NCBI GenBank assembly: GCA_900546085.1
Contig: URBS01000012.1
Location: 1 to 26,877, forward strand
Source: an uncultured Collinsella sp.
Lineage (GTDB): Bacteria; Actinomycetota; Coriobacteriia; Coriobacteriales; Coriobacteriaceae
Length of the DNA: 26,877 nt
Direction of reading: 5' to 3'
Below, in pieces: positions 1 to 11,426 of the stretch; within the stretch, counting starts at the first letter, position 1, and each line of letters starts with the position of its first letter. The position numbers and the translations under genes were made by a program. A model generated the notes under the pieces. The model was not told where the DNA came from, did not search any database, and worked only from the letters and a program-made list of their open reading frames with translations.

Positions 1-3450
<3,450 letters not shown>

Positions 3451-3573
3451 ACATGCGCTCTGAAGCGCGGTCCGGGCACGAGGATGCCCCCGAGTCACCT
3501 TTCCTATGCGCCATGCGGCCCCCAGGGCACGTAGATGAGACCCAGGACACCGTAACGGTGGGCGCCGCCCACC

Positions 3574-3690
3574 GGTCAGCGGCCAGAGCATGGGGGGCAC
3601 GCCCGGTCCCGTTCCGAACCCGGAAGCTAAGCCCCATCGCGCCGAGAGTACTGCGGGGCCAGCCCGTGGGAGGCCAGGGCGCCGCTGACC
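3574..3690 (+). rRNA. rrf: 5S rRNA
   Basis: A 117-nt segment has the 5S fold. The outer helix is GGTCAGCGGC at 3574 pairing with GCCGCTGACC ending at 3690. Inside are the conserved CCCGTTCCGAACCCGGAAG loop (about 3608-3626) and the AGTACTGC arm (about 3648). The pairing extends outward beyond the mature ends (CCACC with GGTGG), giving a precursor stem. The 146-nt gap from 23S holds no tRNA. Confidence 0.95.
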
Positions 3691-3725
3691 GGTGGACGGC
3701 ACCGAGCCGTACGCTTGAACTGCAG

Positions 3726-3757
3726 AAGGGGGAGGCCTCGCGGCTTCCCCCTTTTTT
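3726..3757 (+). terminator. Intrinsic terminator of the rRNA operon
   Basis: A 12-bp stem, AAGGGGGAGGCC (3726-3737) with GGCTTCCCCCTT (3742-3753) and one G-U pair, has a TCGC tetraloop. It runs directly into six Ts (3752-3757). This is a textbook Rho-independent terminator placed just after 5S. Confidence 0.93.
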
Positions 3758-3825
3758 GCGTTTTATAAAGAGCTGTAATACAAGAACTCGCCTTCTTTTA
3801 GCTTGTCTTACTGTTTGGCTGTATT

Positions 3826-3856
3826 TTGAGTCCTTCTTTTGTATTTGCGCGATAAT
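3826..3856 (+). promoter_or_regulatory. Possible promoter of coaE operon
   Basis: TTGAGT (3826-3831) and GATAAT (3851-3856) are spaced 19 bases apart in the A+T-rich gap between the rRNA terminator and coaE. The -10 match is good, but the spacing is long and the -35 is only partial. A promoter is expected here because the rRNA terminator is strong. Confidence 0.3.
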
Positions 3857-3884
3857 AACTCCCATTGGCGTTAGGGAGGACTTG

Positions 3885-4526
3885 ATGTTTACCGTTTTTG
3901 TCTTGGGCAATATTGCTTCGGGTAAGTCGACTGCCTGCCGCTATCTCGAATCTCATGGCGCCATGCTCATCGATCTGGACGAGCTTGCCAAATCGCTGTA
4001 TGTGCCAGGCTCCGATATCGTCAATGCCCTCGCGGAAGAATTTGGCTGGGATATTTTGGATGAGGAGGGCGGCATTCGCCGCAGCATCCTCGCTTCTCGA
4101 GCTTTCGCTTCTCCTGATTCGGTCGCACGGCTCAATGACCTTGTGCACCCCGTTCTCATTGAACAGCTTTCGCTTAGGATTCTCGATCCGGTTTGTTGTA
4201 CGGTTTCGTCCCCCCGTTATCCCTTTGCGGTTGTCGAGGTTTCTGCCCCGACTGGTTTTGAGGATGCTTTTGGCCTGGCTGATGAAATTCTGGTTATCAG
4301 TGCTCCTTTGGCAGTTCGTCGCGAGCGTGCCATTCATCGTGGTATGGAGTCCTCTGATTTTGATGCTCGCTCTGCATGCCAACCTGATGAGGCTTCGCTT
4401 TGCAATCTCGCTACGACGGTAATCGATAATGCGGGAGGCGATAATTCGCTCTTTGAACAACTGGACGCATGGCTTGTGCGCCATGGCTTCGGGGATGTAA
4501 CGGATAAGGAGGAGGCCGATGCCTAA
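3885..4526 (+). CDS. coaE: Dephospho-CoA kinase
   Basis: The 213-residue protein phosphorylates dephospho-CoA at the ribose 3'-OH with ATP, the last step of coenzyme A synthesis in the cytoplasm. The P-loop GNIASGKST lies at residues 8-16, followed by an LIDLDELAKSL segment that matches the family's substrate aspartate region. Further on are NDLVHPVL (the conserved HP motif), a VVEVSAP strand in place of the usual VxLLFE, and a C-terminal TVIDNAGG matching the family's IxNxG strand. The start is ATG 3885 after GGGAGGA at 3874. The frame is open further upstream into the rRNA region, but that part has no protein character. Length is normal, though several positions differ from well-known CoaE proteins. 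Its 3' end overlaps the next gene by 8 nt, so the two are probably cotranscribed. Codon use is more T-ending and less G+C-rich than in the ABC operon at the end of the window. Confidence 0.85.
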   Translation: MFTVFVLGNIASGKSTACRYLESHGAMLIDLDELAKSLYVPGSDIVNALAEEFGWDILDEEGGIRRSILASRAFASPDSVARLNDLVHPVLIEQLSLRILDPVCCTVSSPRYPFAVVEVSAPTGFEDAFGLADEILVISAPLAVRRERAIHRGMESSDFDARSACQPDEASLCNLATTVIDNAGGDNSLFEQLDAWLVRHGFGDVTDKEEADA

Positions 4527-5100
4527 GACACGTTTCTTTACGTGGTATCGCGTTGCGCCACTTGCCGTTGTGCTCGTCTTCGGCTTTATTTCGCTCGTCT
4601 ACTCGTATGCTCCTGCCGCCTTCTTTAAGCCTTTGTATCCAATTGACTACGAGGCGTATGTAAAGCAATCGAGCATTTCGCACAATCTTGATCCATATCT
4701 GGTGTGTGCTGTCATAAAGTCGGAATCGAATTGGGATCCCGAGGCTGAGTCGAATCAAGGCGCTCGGGGATTGATGCAGCTGATGCCCGAGACTGCCCAG
4801 GATATGATTGCCAAGGGTCTTGTCGATGGTAGCGAGTATTCCGCCGACAACCTTAACGATCCCGCTACGAACATCGAGTTTGGCTGTGCGTATCTTTCGT
4901 ATCTTCTAACGTATTTTAACGGGTCGACTGACAGCGCCATTGCCGCCTATAACGCCGGCATGGGCAATGTCGACGGATGGGCGCAGCAGAGCACGTCGCT
5001 TCATAATGCAATCACCTTTCCCGAGACGCAGGCGTATCTGATTCGTGTCAATAATGCCTGGGTTCGCTACAAGACCCTCTATCCCGATCGGTTCGTATAG
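4519..5100 (+). CDS. Membrane-anchored lytic transglycosylase (SLT domain)
   Basis: This small murein hydrolase (193 aa) is predicted to cleave the MurNAc-GlcNAc bond of peptidoglycan with formation of a 1,6-anhydro end. Residues 12-29 form one hydrophobic segment, a membrane anchor or uncleaved signal. The rest is a goose-lysozyme-like SLT domain with its usual motifs in order: the catalytic glutamate in KSESNWDP (Glu69), GLMQLMP (84-90) and AYNAGMGN (143-150). The ATG overlaps the coaE stop by 8 nt and is preceded by GGAGG at 4511-4515, so translation is probably coupled. It resembles the Slt/YjbJ-type single-domain enzymes common in Gram-positives. The family assignment is firm, but the role (cell-wall turnover, division or secretion) cannot be told from sequence. 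Confidence 0.9.
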   Translation: MPKTRFFTWYRVAPLAVVLVFGFISLVYSYAPAAFFKPLYPIDYEAYVKQSSISHNLDPYLVCAVIKSESNWDPEAESNQGARGLMQLMPETAQDMIAKGLVDGSEYSADNLNDPATNIEFGCAYLSYLLTYFNGSTDSAIAAYNAGMGNVDGWAQQSTSLHNAITFPETQAYLIRVNNAWVRYKTLYPDRFV

Positions 5101-5151
5101 GACTATGCCTGCCGCCTGAGTATACTGCAGATATATGAGTTAGGAGTATCC

Positions 5152-7392
5152 ATGGCGGAATTTGAAGTTGAGCGTGTTGGAGGAGAGCTCAAACGTTTTG
5201 GCGTTGAGGGCTCTGAGGTGCCGTTTGAGGTCGTGTCTCCATACGAGCCCGCTGGTTCCCAGCCTAAGGCCATTGAGTCGCTTGTGCAGGGTGTGAGGGA
5301 CGGAGATCGCTATCAGGTTTTGCTGGGCGTGACTGGTTCGGGCAAGACCTTCACGATGGCTAAGACTATTGAGGCCCTGGGGAAGCCGACGCTGGTCATG
5401 GCTCCCAATAAAACGCTCGCCGCTCAGCTTGCGAGCGAGCTCAAAGAGTTCTTTCCCAATAACGCTGTGGTCTACTTCGTCTCGTACTACGACTACTATC
5501 AGCCCGAGGCGTATGTGCCGCAAAGTGATACATATATCGAGAAAGACTCATCGATTAACGAAGAGGTCGAGATGCTGCGCCATCAGGCGACCGCATCGCT
5601 GCTCTCTCGACGAGATGTGATCGTCGTCGCATCGGTCTCGTGTATCTATGGCATTGGCTCTCCTGAGGACTATGCGGGCCTAGCCCCGAACGTCGACAAG
5701 AAGGTGCCGCTCGAGCGCGATGACTTTATCCATGCACTTATCGACATTCAATATGATCGCAATGACTATGACCTGGCACGCGGCACGTTCCGCGTGCGCG
5801 GCGATGTTGTCGACGTGTATCCGCCTTATGCCGAGCATCCGTTGCGGTTTGAGTTCTTTGGCGACGAGGTCGAGCTGATTGCCGAGATCGATGAGGTCAC
5901 CGGTGAGATGCTGCGTGAGTACGAGGCCATCCCCGTATGGCCGGCATCGCACTACGTGACCGAGAAGCCGAAGGTCAAGGCGGCTCTGAAATCGATCAGC
6001 GAAGAGTGCGAGAAGCGCGTGGCGGAGCTCAAGGCGACCGACAAGTTGCTCGAGGCGCAGCGTCTGCAGCAGCGCACCGATTATGATCTTGAGATGCTCG
6101 AGACGATGGGCTTTTGCAACGGCATCGAGAACTACTCGCGTCATCTGGACGGTCGCAAGCCGGGCGAGCCGCCGTTTACCCTGATCGATTACTTTCCCAA
6201 GGATATGCTCTGCATCATCGATGAGAGCCATGTGACAGTGCCGCAGATTCGCGGCATGCACGAAGGTGACCGCTCGCGTAAGGTGACGCTGGTGGAACAC
6301 GGTTTTCGCCTGCCCTCGGCGCTCGATAACCGCCCGCTTCGTTTCGATGAGTTTGAGGCAAGGATCCCCCAGTTTATCTATGTTTCGGCCACGCCGGGCG
6401 ACTATGAGCTGCGGGTTAGCCAGAACGACGTTGAGCAGATTATTCGTCCGACCGGTCTGCTCGATCCCAAGATCGACGTTCGTCCGGTCCGAGGCCAGAT
6501 TGACGATCTTGAGGACGAGATTCGCGAGCGCGTTGCCCGCAAGGAGCGCGTACTGGTGACCACGTTGACCAAGCGCATGGCCGAGGACCTGACCGACCAT
6601 CTGCTCGACGCGGGCATTAAGGTCAATTACATGCACTCTGATACGGCGACAATGGACCGTGTCGAGATCTTGCGAACGCTGCGCGAGGGCAAGATCGATG
6701 TTCTCGTTGGCATCAACCTGCTTCGCGAGGGCTTGGATCTTCCCGAGGTCTCACTGGTGGCAATTCTCGATGCCGATAAGGAAGGCTTCTTGCGCAACCG
6801 CCGTTCGCTGATTCAGACGATTGGCCGTGCGGCCCGTAACGCCGATGGCGAAGTCATCATGTATGCAGACGTTGTGACCGATTCGATGAAAGAGGCCATC
6901 GAGGAGACGCAGCGCCGTCGCGAGATTCAGATGGCATATAACGAAGAACATGGCATTGTGCCCAAGACAGTGCGCAAGGCCATCAACGACATCTCAAGTT
7001 TTATTGCCGAGGCCGAAAAAACTGTGGGCTCCAAGGGACGCTCGAAGGGCGACTCTCTTGGCCATGGCGCATTCTATACGCCCGATGGGTCGGGCGAGGG
7101 CGGTGTGCCGGAAACGGTGGCGCCCGAGCAGACACTTGCGGAACAGTTGGAAGAACTGCCGCATGACGAGCTTGTGCGGATCGTCGAAACCATGGAAGAG
7201 GATATGCGTAACGCTTCTGCCGCCATGGACTTTGAGGAGGCGGCGCGCCTGCGCGATGCCGTCGTTCAGATTCGGGCGATGCTCGAGGGTGCGTCTGAGG
7301 ACGAGACGATCGAGCGCTTACGTTCGCAGGCCCGCAAGGGTTCCACGTTCGCATCGGGCAGAAAACGCCAGGGTGCACGGTTTAAGAAATAG
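5152..7392 (+). CDS. uvrB: Excinuclease ABC subunit B
   Basis: UvrB is the helicase-like damage-verification subunit of nucleotide excision repair. It is loaded by UvrA and then recruits UvrC. The protein (746 aa) shows Walker A GVTGSGKT (59-66), the beta-hairpin region YYDYYQPEAYVPQSDTYIEK that clamps DNA, later helicase motifs such as IDESHVT, VSATPGDYE and QTIGRAARN, and a C-terminal UVR domain (EEDMRNASAAMDFEEAARLRD) that contacts UvrC. The N-terminus carries about 20 residues more than E. coli UvrB. The start is ATG 5152 with TAGGAGT five bases upstream. The 51-base gap after the transglycosylase contains TATACT (5121-5126), a possible -10 without a convincing -35. No LexA-like box is visible here, unlike at uvrA. 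Confidence 0.98.
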   Translation: MAEFEVERVGGELKRFGVEGSEVPFEVVSPYEPAGSQPKAIESLVQGVRDGDRYQVLLGVTGSGKTFTMAKTIEALGKPTLVMAPNKTLAAQLASELKEFFPNNAVVYFVSYYDYYQPEAYVPQSDTYIEKDSSINEEVEMLRHQATASLLSRRDVIVVASVSCIYGIGSPEDYAGLAPNVDKKVPLERDDFIHALIDIQYDRNDYDLARGTFRVRGDVVDVYPPYAEHPLRFEFFGDEVELIAEIDEVTGEMLREYEAIPVWPASHYVTEKPKVKAALKSISEECEKRVAELKATDKLLEAQRLQQRTDYDLEMLETMGFCNGIENYSRHLDGRKPGEPPFTLIDYFPKDMLCIIDESHVTVPQIRGMHEGDRSRKVTLVEHGFRLPSALDNRPLRFDEFEARIPQFIYVSATPGDYELRVSQNDVEQIIRPTGLLDPKIDVRPVRGQIDDLEDEIRERVARKERVLVTTLTKRMAEDLTDHLLDAGIKVNYMHSDTATMDRVEILRTLREGKIDVLVGINLLREGLDLPEVSLVAILDADKEGFLRNRRSLIQTIGRAARNADGEVIMYADVVTDSMKEAIEETQRRREIQMAYNEEHGIVPKTVRKAINDISSFIAEAEKTVGSKGRSKGDSLGHGAFYTPDGSGEGGVPETVAPEQTLAEQLEELPHDELVRIVETMEEDMRNASAAMDFEEAARLRDAVVQIRAMLEGASEDETIERLRSQARKGSTFASGRKRQGARFKK

Positions 7393-7397
7393 CAAAC

Positions 7398-7429
7398 AGG
7401 CCCCGAGTTCCCTGTGGAGCTCGGGGCCT
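7398..7429. terminator. Bidirectional terminator between convergent genes
   Basis: A 14-bp stem, AGGCCCCGAGTTCC (7398-7411) with GGAGCTCGGGGCCT (7416-7429) including one G-U pair, has a four-base loop. It lies in the 65-base gap between uvrB and the oppositely oriented oxidoreductase gene. The flanks give short T-rich tails on both strands (TGTCTTTT on +, TGTTTGCT on -). The structure is strong but the U-tracts are modest. Confidence 0.75.
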
Positions 7430-7457
7430 ATGTCTTTTGCGCGCTGGAATTCGTGCG

Positions 7458-9098
7458 TTAGAGGTCTGCAATCAGGGCTTCGGCACAACGAATGCCGTCG
7501 GTGGCCGCGCTCATGATGCCGCCGGCATATCCAGCTCCCTCACCGCAAGGGTAGAGACCCGGGGTCGACACGGCATGGCACGTTCGGTCTCGGGTGACAG
7601 TGACCGGTGAGCTCGAACGAGTCTCCACGCCGGTAAGAACGGCATCGGGACGGTCGTAGCCTCGTAGCTTTTTTCCGAGTAGGGGAAGTCCCAGGCGGAG
7701 CGACTCGACGATATGCTGCGGTAGGGCTTCGTCAATTGCCGTCCAGGTCACACCGAGCGGATAGGTGGGCTTTACCTTTCCGGGCGCCTTGCTGGCGCGC
7801 CCTGCGAGGAAATCTCCGACGAGTTGTGCCGGTGCGTTCCAGTTGGAACCGCCCAGGCGATAGGCGGCCGCCTCGCAGACACGCTGGAGCTCGATGCCGG
7901 CGAGCGGGTCATCGTTGGGAAGGTCCTCAGGCGTGACGTTAACGAGCAGGGCGGCATTTGCGTTGCGTCCGTCGCGGGCATTGAGACTGGCCCCGTTGAC
8001 GCACAGATGGCACGGTTCTGAAGAGGCGGCAACAACCTGTCCGCCGGGGCACATGCAAAATGAAAACACGCTGCGGCCGTTGGGAAGATGGGCAACAAGT
8101 TTGTAGGGGGCCGCCCCGAGCGCTGGATGTCCCGCCGAGGCTCCATATTGGGCTCGGTCGATGTCGCGTTGCGGATGCTCGATGCGAACGCCCATGGCAA
8201 AGGTCTTTTGTGCGAGGACCACGTTGTGGCCCTTAAGGAGCTCAAAAATATCGCGAGCAGAATGCCCGCAGGCGAGGATGAGGTGCTTTGTCTCGATTGG
8301 CTCGTAAGCGGCGTCTTGGGACGATTGGACATCAATACCGGTGATGGCGCCAGACGCGTCGATGCGAATGTCGACGAGTTTCGTTCGATAACGGACGACA
8401 CCTCCGAGCTGCTCGATGCGCTGGGATATAGCGGTGACAACCTTGGGAAGGATGTCGGAGCCAATGTGCGGCTTGGCATCCCACAGAATATCGCGGGGCG
8501 CACCCGCCTCGACGAAGGTTTCGAGGATAAGGCGATGGGCGGGATTTTTTGTTCCCGTATTGAGCTTGCCGTCCGAGAAGGTCCCCGCGCCGCCCAGACC
8601 AAACTGGATATTGCTCTCGGGGTCGAGGATGCGCTCCTTTAGAAAGAGGTCGATCGCCTGCGAGCGGCGAAATGCCGGGTCGCCGCGCTCGATAAGCAAG
8701 GGCTTAAGACCTGCTTCGGCGAGCGTGAGCGCAGCGAAAAGGCCGGCGCATCCGGCGCCGACAACGACAGGGCGTTCTTGAGGTGCGTCGGAGACGGGGG
8801 AGGGGAATGAAGGCTCATCGTCTTCTATCGCGCGTACGCGCGAGCGGTCACGCTTGGCAACGCTGTCGACCGCTTCTCGCTCGAGGTGGGGACTAGTCAG
8901 CTCAACACGAAAGCTCAGGATAAAATGGACGTCTCGTTTTTTGCGAGCGTCGATTGACTTGCGGTGGAGCTCGATGGACTTGATCTCGGAGTCCTTGCAA
9001 CGTAGGACGCGCTTGGCGACTCGCTTGCCAACAATGAGGCAGGCATTTTCATCGCCGGCTTCATCGAGTGACGCGTTGACTTGGGTGATTTCGATCAT
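7458..9098 (-). CDS. Uncharacterised FAD-dependent dehydrogenase (COG2509 type)
   Basis: A 546-residue flavoprotein. The N-terminal domain (1-about 107) contains an IELHRKSIDARKKRDVHF segment typical of this family. A Rossmann FAD site follows (VVVGAGCAGLFAALTLAEAG, glycines at 114-119) with the acidic end of the second strand in LIERG. Further family signatures are FGLGGAGTFSDGKL, LACGHSARD, and a C-terminal FAD-contacting GLYPCGEGAGYAGGI. Substrate and pathway are unknown for the family as far as I can tell. The start is ATG 9098 with AAGGAG just upstream. The longer open frame to 9221 would begin in the terminator region and lacks a ribosome site. It is the last gene of the minus-strand group and is separated from the preceding flavoprotein gene by a hairpin at 9125-9148. 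Confidence 0.85.
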   Translation of the reverse strand: MIEITQVNASLDEAGDENACLIVGKRVAKRVLRCKDSEIKSIELHRKSIDARKKRDVHFILSFRVELTSPHLEREAVDSVAKRDRSRVRAIEDDEPSFPSPVSDAPQERPVVVGAGCAGLFAALTLAEAGLKPLLIERGDPAFRRSQAIDLFLKERILDPESNIQFGLGGAGTFSDGKLNTGTKNPAHRLILETFVEAGAPRDILWDAKPHIGSDILPKVVTAISQRIEQLGGVVRYRTKLVDIRIDASGAITGIDVQSSQDAAYEPIETKHLILACGHSARDIFELLKGHNVVLAQKTFAMGVRIEHPQRDIDRAQYGASAGHPALGAAPYKLVAHLPNGRSVFSFCMCPGGQVVAASSEPCHLCVNGASLNARDGRNANAALLVNVTPEDLPNDDPLAGIELQRVCEAAAYRLGGSNWNAPAQLVGDFLAGRASKAPGKVKPTYPLGVTWTAIDEALPQHIVESLRLGLPLLGKKLRGYDRPDAVLTGVETRSSSPVTVTRDRTCHAVSTPGLYPCGEGAGYAGGIMSAATDGIRCAEALIADL

Positions 9099-9124
9099 CG
9101 AGGTCTCCTTAGAGGCAAGAAAGA

Positions 9125-9148
9125 GGCCGTCCGGTATCCCAGACGGCC
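9125..9148 (-). terminator. Terminator-like hairpin between two flavoprotein genes
   Basis: Read on the minus strand, GGCCGTC and GACGGCC form a perfect 7-bp stem around a 10-base loop, followed by TCTTTCTT. It lies 30 bases after the HI0933-like gene and 26 bases before the next start codon. It may end the upstream transcript in part, or it may form part of the leader of the COG2509-type gene. Confidence 0.55.
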
Positions 9149-9162
9149 CGAATGCGTTTTTG

Positions 9163-9168
9163 ATTATA
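9163..9168 (-). promoter_or_regulatory. Possible -10 element for the COG2509-type gene
   Basis: On the minus strand the gap contains a perfect TATAAT, but no recognisable -35 lies 16-19 bases upstream. If used, transcription would start before the 9125-9148 hairpin, putting that hairpin in the 5' leader of the downstream gene. Confidence 0.25.
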
Positions 9169-9178
9169 GACTGCGCGG

Positions 9179-10450
9179 CTACAGGCTGCTTGCAGCGCGA
9201 ATGCCCGAGAGCCAGGCCCACGCAAGGTTAAAGCCTCCGCAATCGGCGTCGATGTCGAGCGCTTCGCCGCAGACGTAAAGCGGGGCGTCGACAGCGCTGC
9301 GCGCGCGTAGACTGGGTGTTGAGATGCTCTCGACAGATACGCCACCACGCGTGACCTGCGCCGTGCGCTCCTCGGCTGTTCCCTCGACGAGCAACTTAAA
9401 GTGCTTGAGGATCGAGACCAGGTGGATGACATCGTTGGAGCCTGGATGGCACTGCTCGAACGCCGTGCAGACGACGTGGGAGAGTTGCGGGGCGAGCATG
9501 CCGTCGAGCCAACGGGGATCGCGGGGCGAAAAGCCGCCGAGCAGCTCAACGCGCCGGTTGAGCATATCGAGCAGCTCGTCTTTGGAGAGGTCGGGGAAAA
9601 CGTCGAGCAGGATCGTATCGCCGCGCTGGATACGACGGGAGAGGTTGAAGACAGCGACGCCCGAGATGCCGAAGGCTCGAAACAGTACTTCACCGTTTTC
9701 GTGCCAGAGCTCACTATGGTTACGGGTGAGCGTCAAGCGGGCGCGGACGCGCAGACCATCCAACGTCTTGAGTGCCGCCTGATCGCCAACGACCGTTGCC
9801 GATACGGGGCAGAGGATGGGGCGCAGCGAAGTGAGGGGGAGGCTAAACGTATCGGCGATACCGGTGGGGTTGCCGCCCGTGGCGATAATTACGGCATGTG
9901 CCTGCAGGGCCTCGTTCTTGCGAGGGACATCGGCGAGCGCTTTCCGAAGCGAGCGGAGCTCCGATTTTCGGTCGTCGTGCTTTTTTGCCTTGAGCGCCCG
10001 CGCTGGACGGTCTATTTGGAGTGCCCAGCCTTCGGAAGCTTTGTGCGCCGAGGCAACGTTGGCTCCGCAGATTAAGGTGATACCTAGGCGGTCGCAAACG
10101 TTGAGAAGCGCGTCGCGCACCGATTCGGCGCGAAGGGAGCGCGGGTACAGCCGGCCTTCCTCGGAGGTTGTCATGATGCCCAGCGAGGAGAAGAAACCCA
10201 TAAGCTCTTGTTCGGGCCAGGGGCCCATAACGGATTCAACGAATGCGGGGTGGTTATACCGCTGTGGATCAATCGATTCGTTGGAGAGGTTGCAGCGGCC
10301 GTTGCCGGTCGCAAGGAGCTTAAGGCCGCAGGCGGCATCGCGCTCAACGATGCAGACGCTTTTGCCAGCGCGTGCGGCCGTAATGGCGGCGGCGAGGCCT
10401 GAAGCCCCGCCGCCGATTACCAGGACGTCATAGAAGGCGCTCGTGTTCAC
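9179..10450 (-). CDS. HI0933/YhiN-family NAD(P)/FAD-dependent flavoprotein
   Basis: A 423-residue protein of the HI0933 (YhiN, BaiN-like) family. The FAD-binding motif LVIGGGASGLAAA (about 10-22) is followed by the family signature TGNGRCNLSN (48-57), the IIATGGNPTG strand-turn motif, and the C-terminal GEALDIDADCGGFNLAWAWL that closes over the cofactor. Some relatives reduce bile-acid intermediates or other enones, but the substrate here cannot be predicted. The start codon is GTG (10448-10450), directly after the stop codon of mrp with no bases between. A GAGG lies five bases upstream at the end of mrp, so translational coupling is likely. Length is normal for the family. Confidence 0.9.
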   Translation of the reverse strand: MNTSAFYDVLVIGGGASGLAAAITAARAGKSVCIVERDAACGLKLLATGNGRCNLSNESIDPQRYNHPAFVESVMGPWPEQELMGFFSSLGIMTTSEEGRLYPRSLRAESVRDALLNVCDRLGITLICGANVASAHKASEGWALQIDRPARALKAKKHDDRKSELRSLRKALADVPRKNEALQAHAVIIATGGNPTGIADTFSLPLTSLRPILCPVSATVVGDQAALKTLDGLRVRARLTLTRNHSELWHENGEVLFRAFGISGVAVFNLSRRIQRGDTILLDVFPDLSKDELLDMLNRRVELLGGFSPRDPRWLDGMLAPQLSHVVCTAFEQCHPGSNDVIHLVSILKHFKLLVEGTAEERTAQVTRGGVSVESISTPSLRARSAVDAPLYVCGEALDIDADCGGFNLAWAWLSGIRAASSL

Positions 10451-11281
10451 TTAGGCCTCGTCGGTCTCGTGCGGGGTAATGGCCTCGACGGCAGAGACTG
10501 CCTTGGGCAACATGCCATCGGGCAGTGCGGTCTCGACCTCGCCCTTATCGCAGGCCTCGGCGAGTGCCGGATTAATGGGAAGCGTGCCCAAGATGTCGAG
10601 GTTATAGCGCTCTGCGACCTCGGGGAGCTTGCTCTTGCCAAAGACCTCGATCTTCTTGCCGCAGTCGGGGCACTCAATATAGCTCATGTTCTCGACGATG
10701 CCCAGAATGGGGACGTTCATCTTCTCGGCCATGTTGACCGCCTTGGCGACGATCATCGAGACCAGATCCTGCGGGCTCGTGACGATGACGATGCCGTCGA
10801 CGGGCAGTGACTGGAAGACGGTGAGAGCGACGTCGCCTGTTCCCGGAGGCATGTCGACCAGCAGGTAGTCGATGGGGCCCCACGAGGTCTCGCTCCAGAA
10901 CTGCCTAATGGCGCCTGCGATGACCGGACCGCGCCAAAGGACGGGGTCGGTCTCGTTTTGGAGCAGCAGGTTGGAGCTCATGACCTTGACGCCGTGCTCG
11001 GAGATTTCGGGCAGCATAAGGTTGCCAAGGGCATGGACGTGGCGTCCGCTCATACCGAACATCTTGGGGATAGAGGGACCGGTGATGTCGGCATCGAGGA
11101 CGCCGACCTTGTGGCCGTGACGGGCAAGCTCGGTGGCGATAGCACCGGTGACAAACGACTTGCCGACACCGCCCTTGCCGGAAAGCACGGCGATGACGCG
11201 TTTGACCTCGGACAGCGTGTTCTCCTCAAATTGCGACGGCGACGTTTGTCCGCCGGCGGCCTGTGCGTGCTCGCAACCCAT
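10451..11281 (-). CDS. mrp: Mrp/NBP35-type iron-sulfur carrier ATPase
   Basis: A 276-residue deviant-Walker P-loop ATPase that, in this family, carries and hands over [4Fe-4S] clusters as a homodimer. It shows the GKGGVGKS motif (35-42) with the signature first lysine, GVLDADITGPSIPKMFG, VDMPPGTGD (142-150), and the C-terminal CPDCGKK with the CxxC pair (204-207) that binds the bridging cluster. It lacks the N-terminal domain present in longer Mrp proteins and has a single extra Cys at position 3. The start is ATG 11281 with AAAGGAG seven bases upstream. The frame is open about 19 codons further up, through the leader. A promoter lies at 11337-11366. The next gene downstream begins immediately after its stop. 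Confidence 0.92.
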   Translation of the reverse strand: MGCEHAQAAGGQTSPSQFEENTLSEVKRVIAVLSGKGGVGKSFVTGAIATELARHGHKVGVLDADITGPSIPKMFGMSGRHVHALGNLMLPEISEHGVKVMSSNLLLQNETDPVLWRGPVIAGAIRQFWSETSWGPIDYLLVDMPPGTGDVALTVFQSLPVDGIVIVTSPQDLVSMIVAKAVNMAEKMNVPILGIVENMSYIECPDCGKKIEVFGKSKLPEVAERYNLDILGTLPINPALAEACDKGEVETALPDGMLPKAVSAVEAITPHETDEA

Positions 11282-11336
11282 GTATGACTCCTTTGTATAT
11301 GTTGGGGCCGGGGCCCCGTGGTGTGACACGAGCGTC

Positions 11337-11366
11337 ATTGTACCCTCGTTTGCGAGCGGGAGTCAT
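11337..11366 (-). promoter_or_regulatory. Promoter of mrp and the flavoprotein genes
   Basis: On the minus strand ATGACT (plus 11361-11366) and TACAAT (plus 11337-11342) are spaced 18 bases apart, a fair sigma-70-type promoter. It lies about 55 bases before the mrp start codon, in the 145-base gap after the sulfatase-fold gene. A small GGGGCC/GGCCCC hairpin lies in the predicted leader. Confidence 0.5.
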
Positions 11367-11426
11367 TTGCGATGCATTTGGGCCGAGCGTGCTTGCAATA
11401 CGATGGGTCCAAGCGAATGGGCGGGC

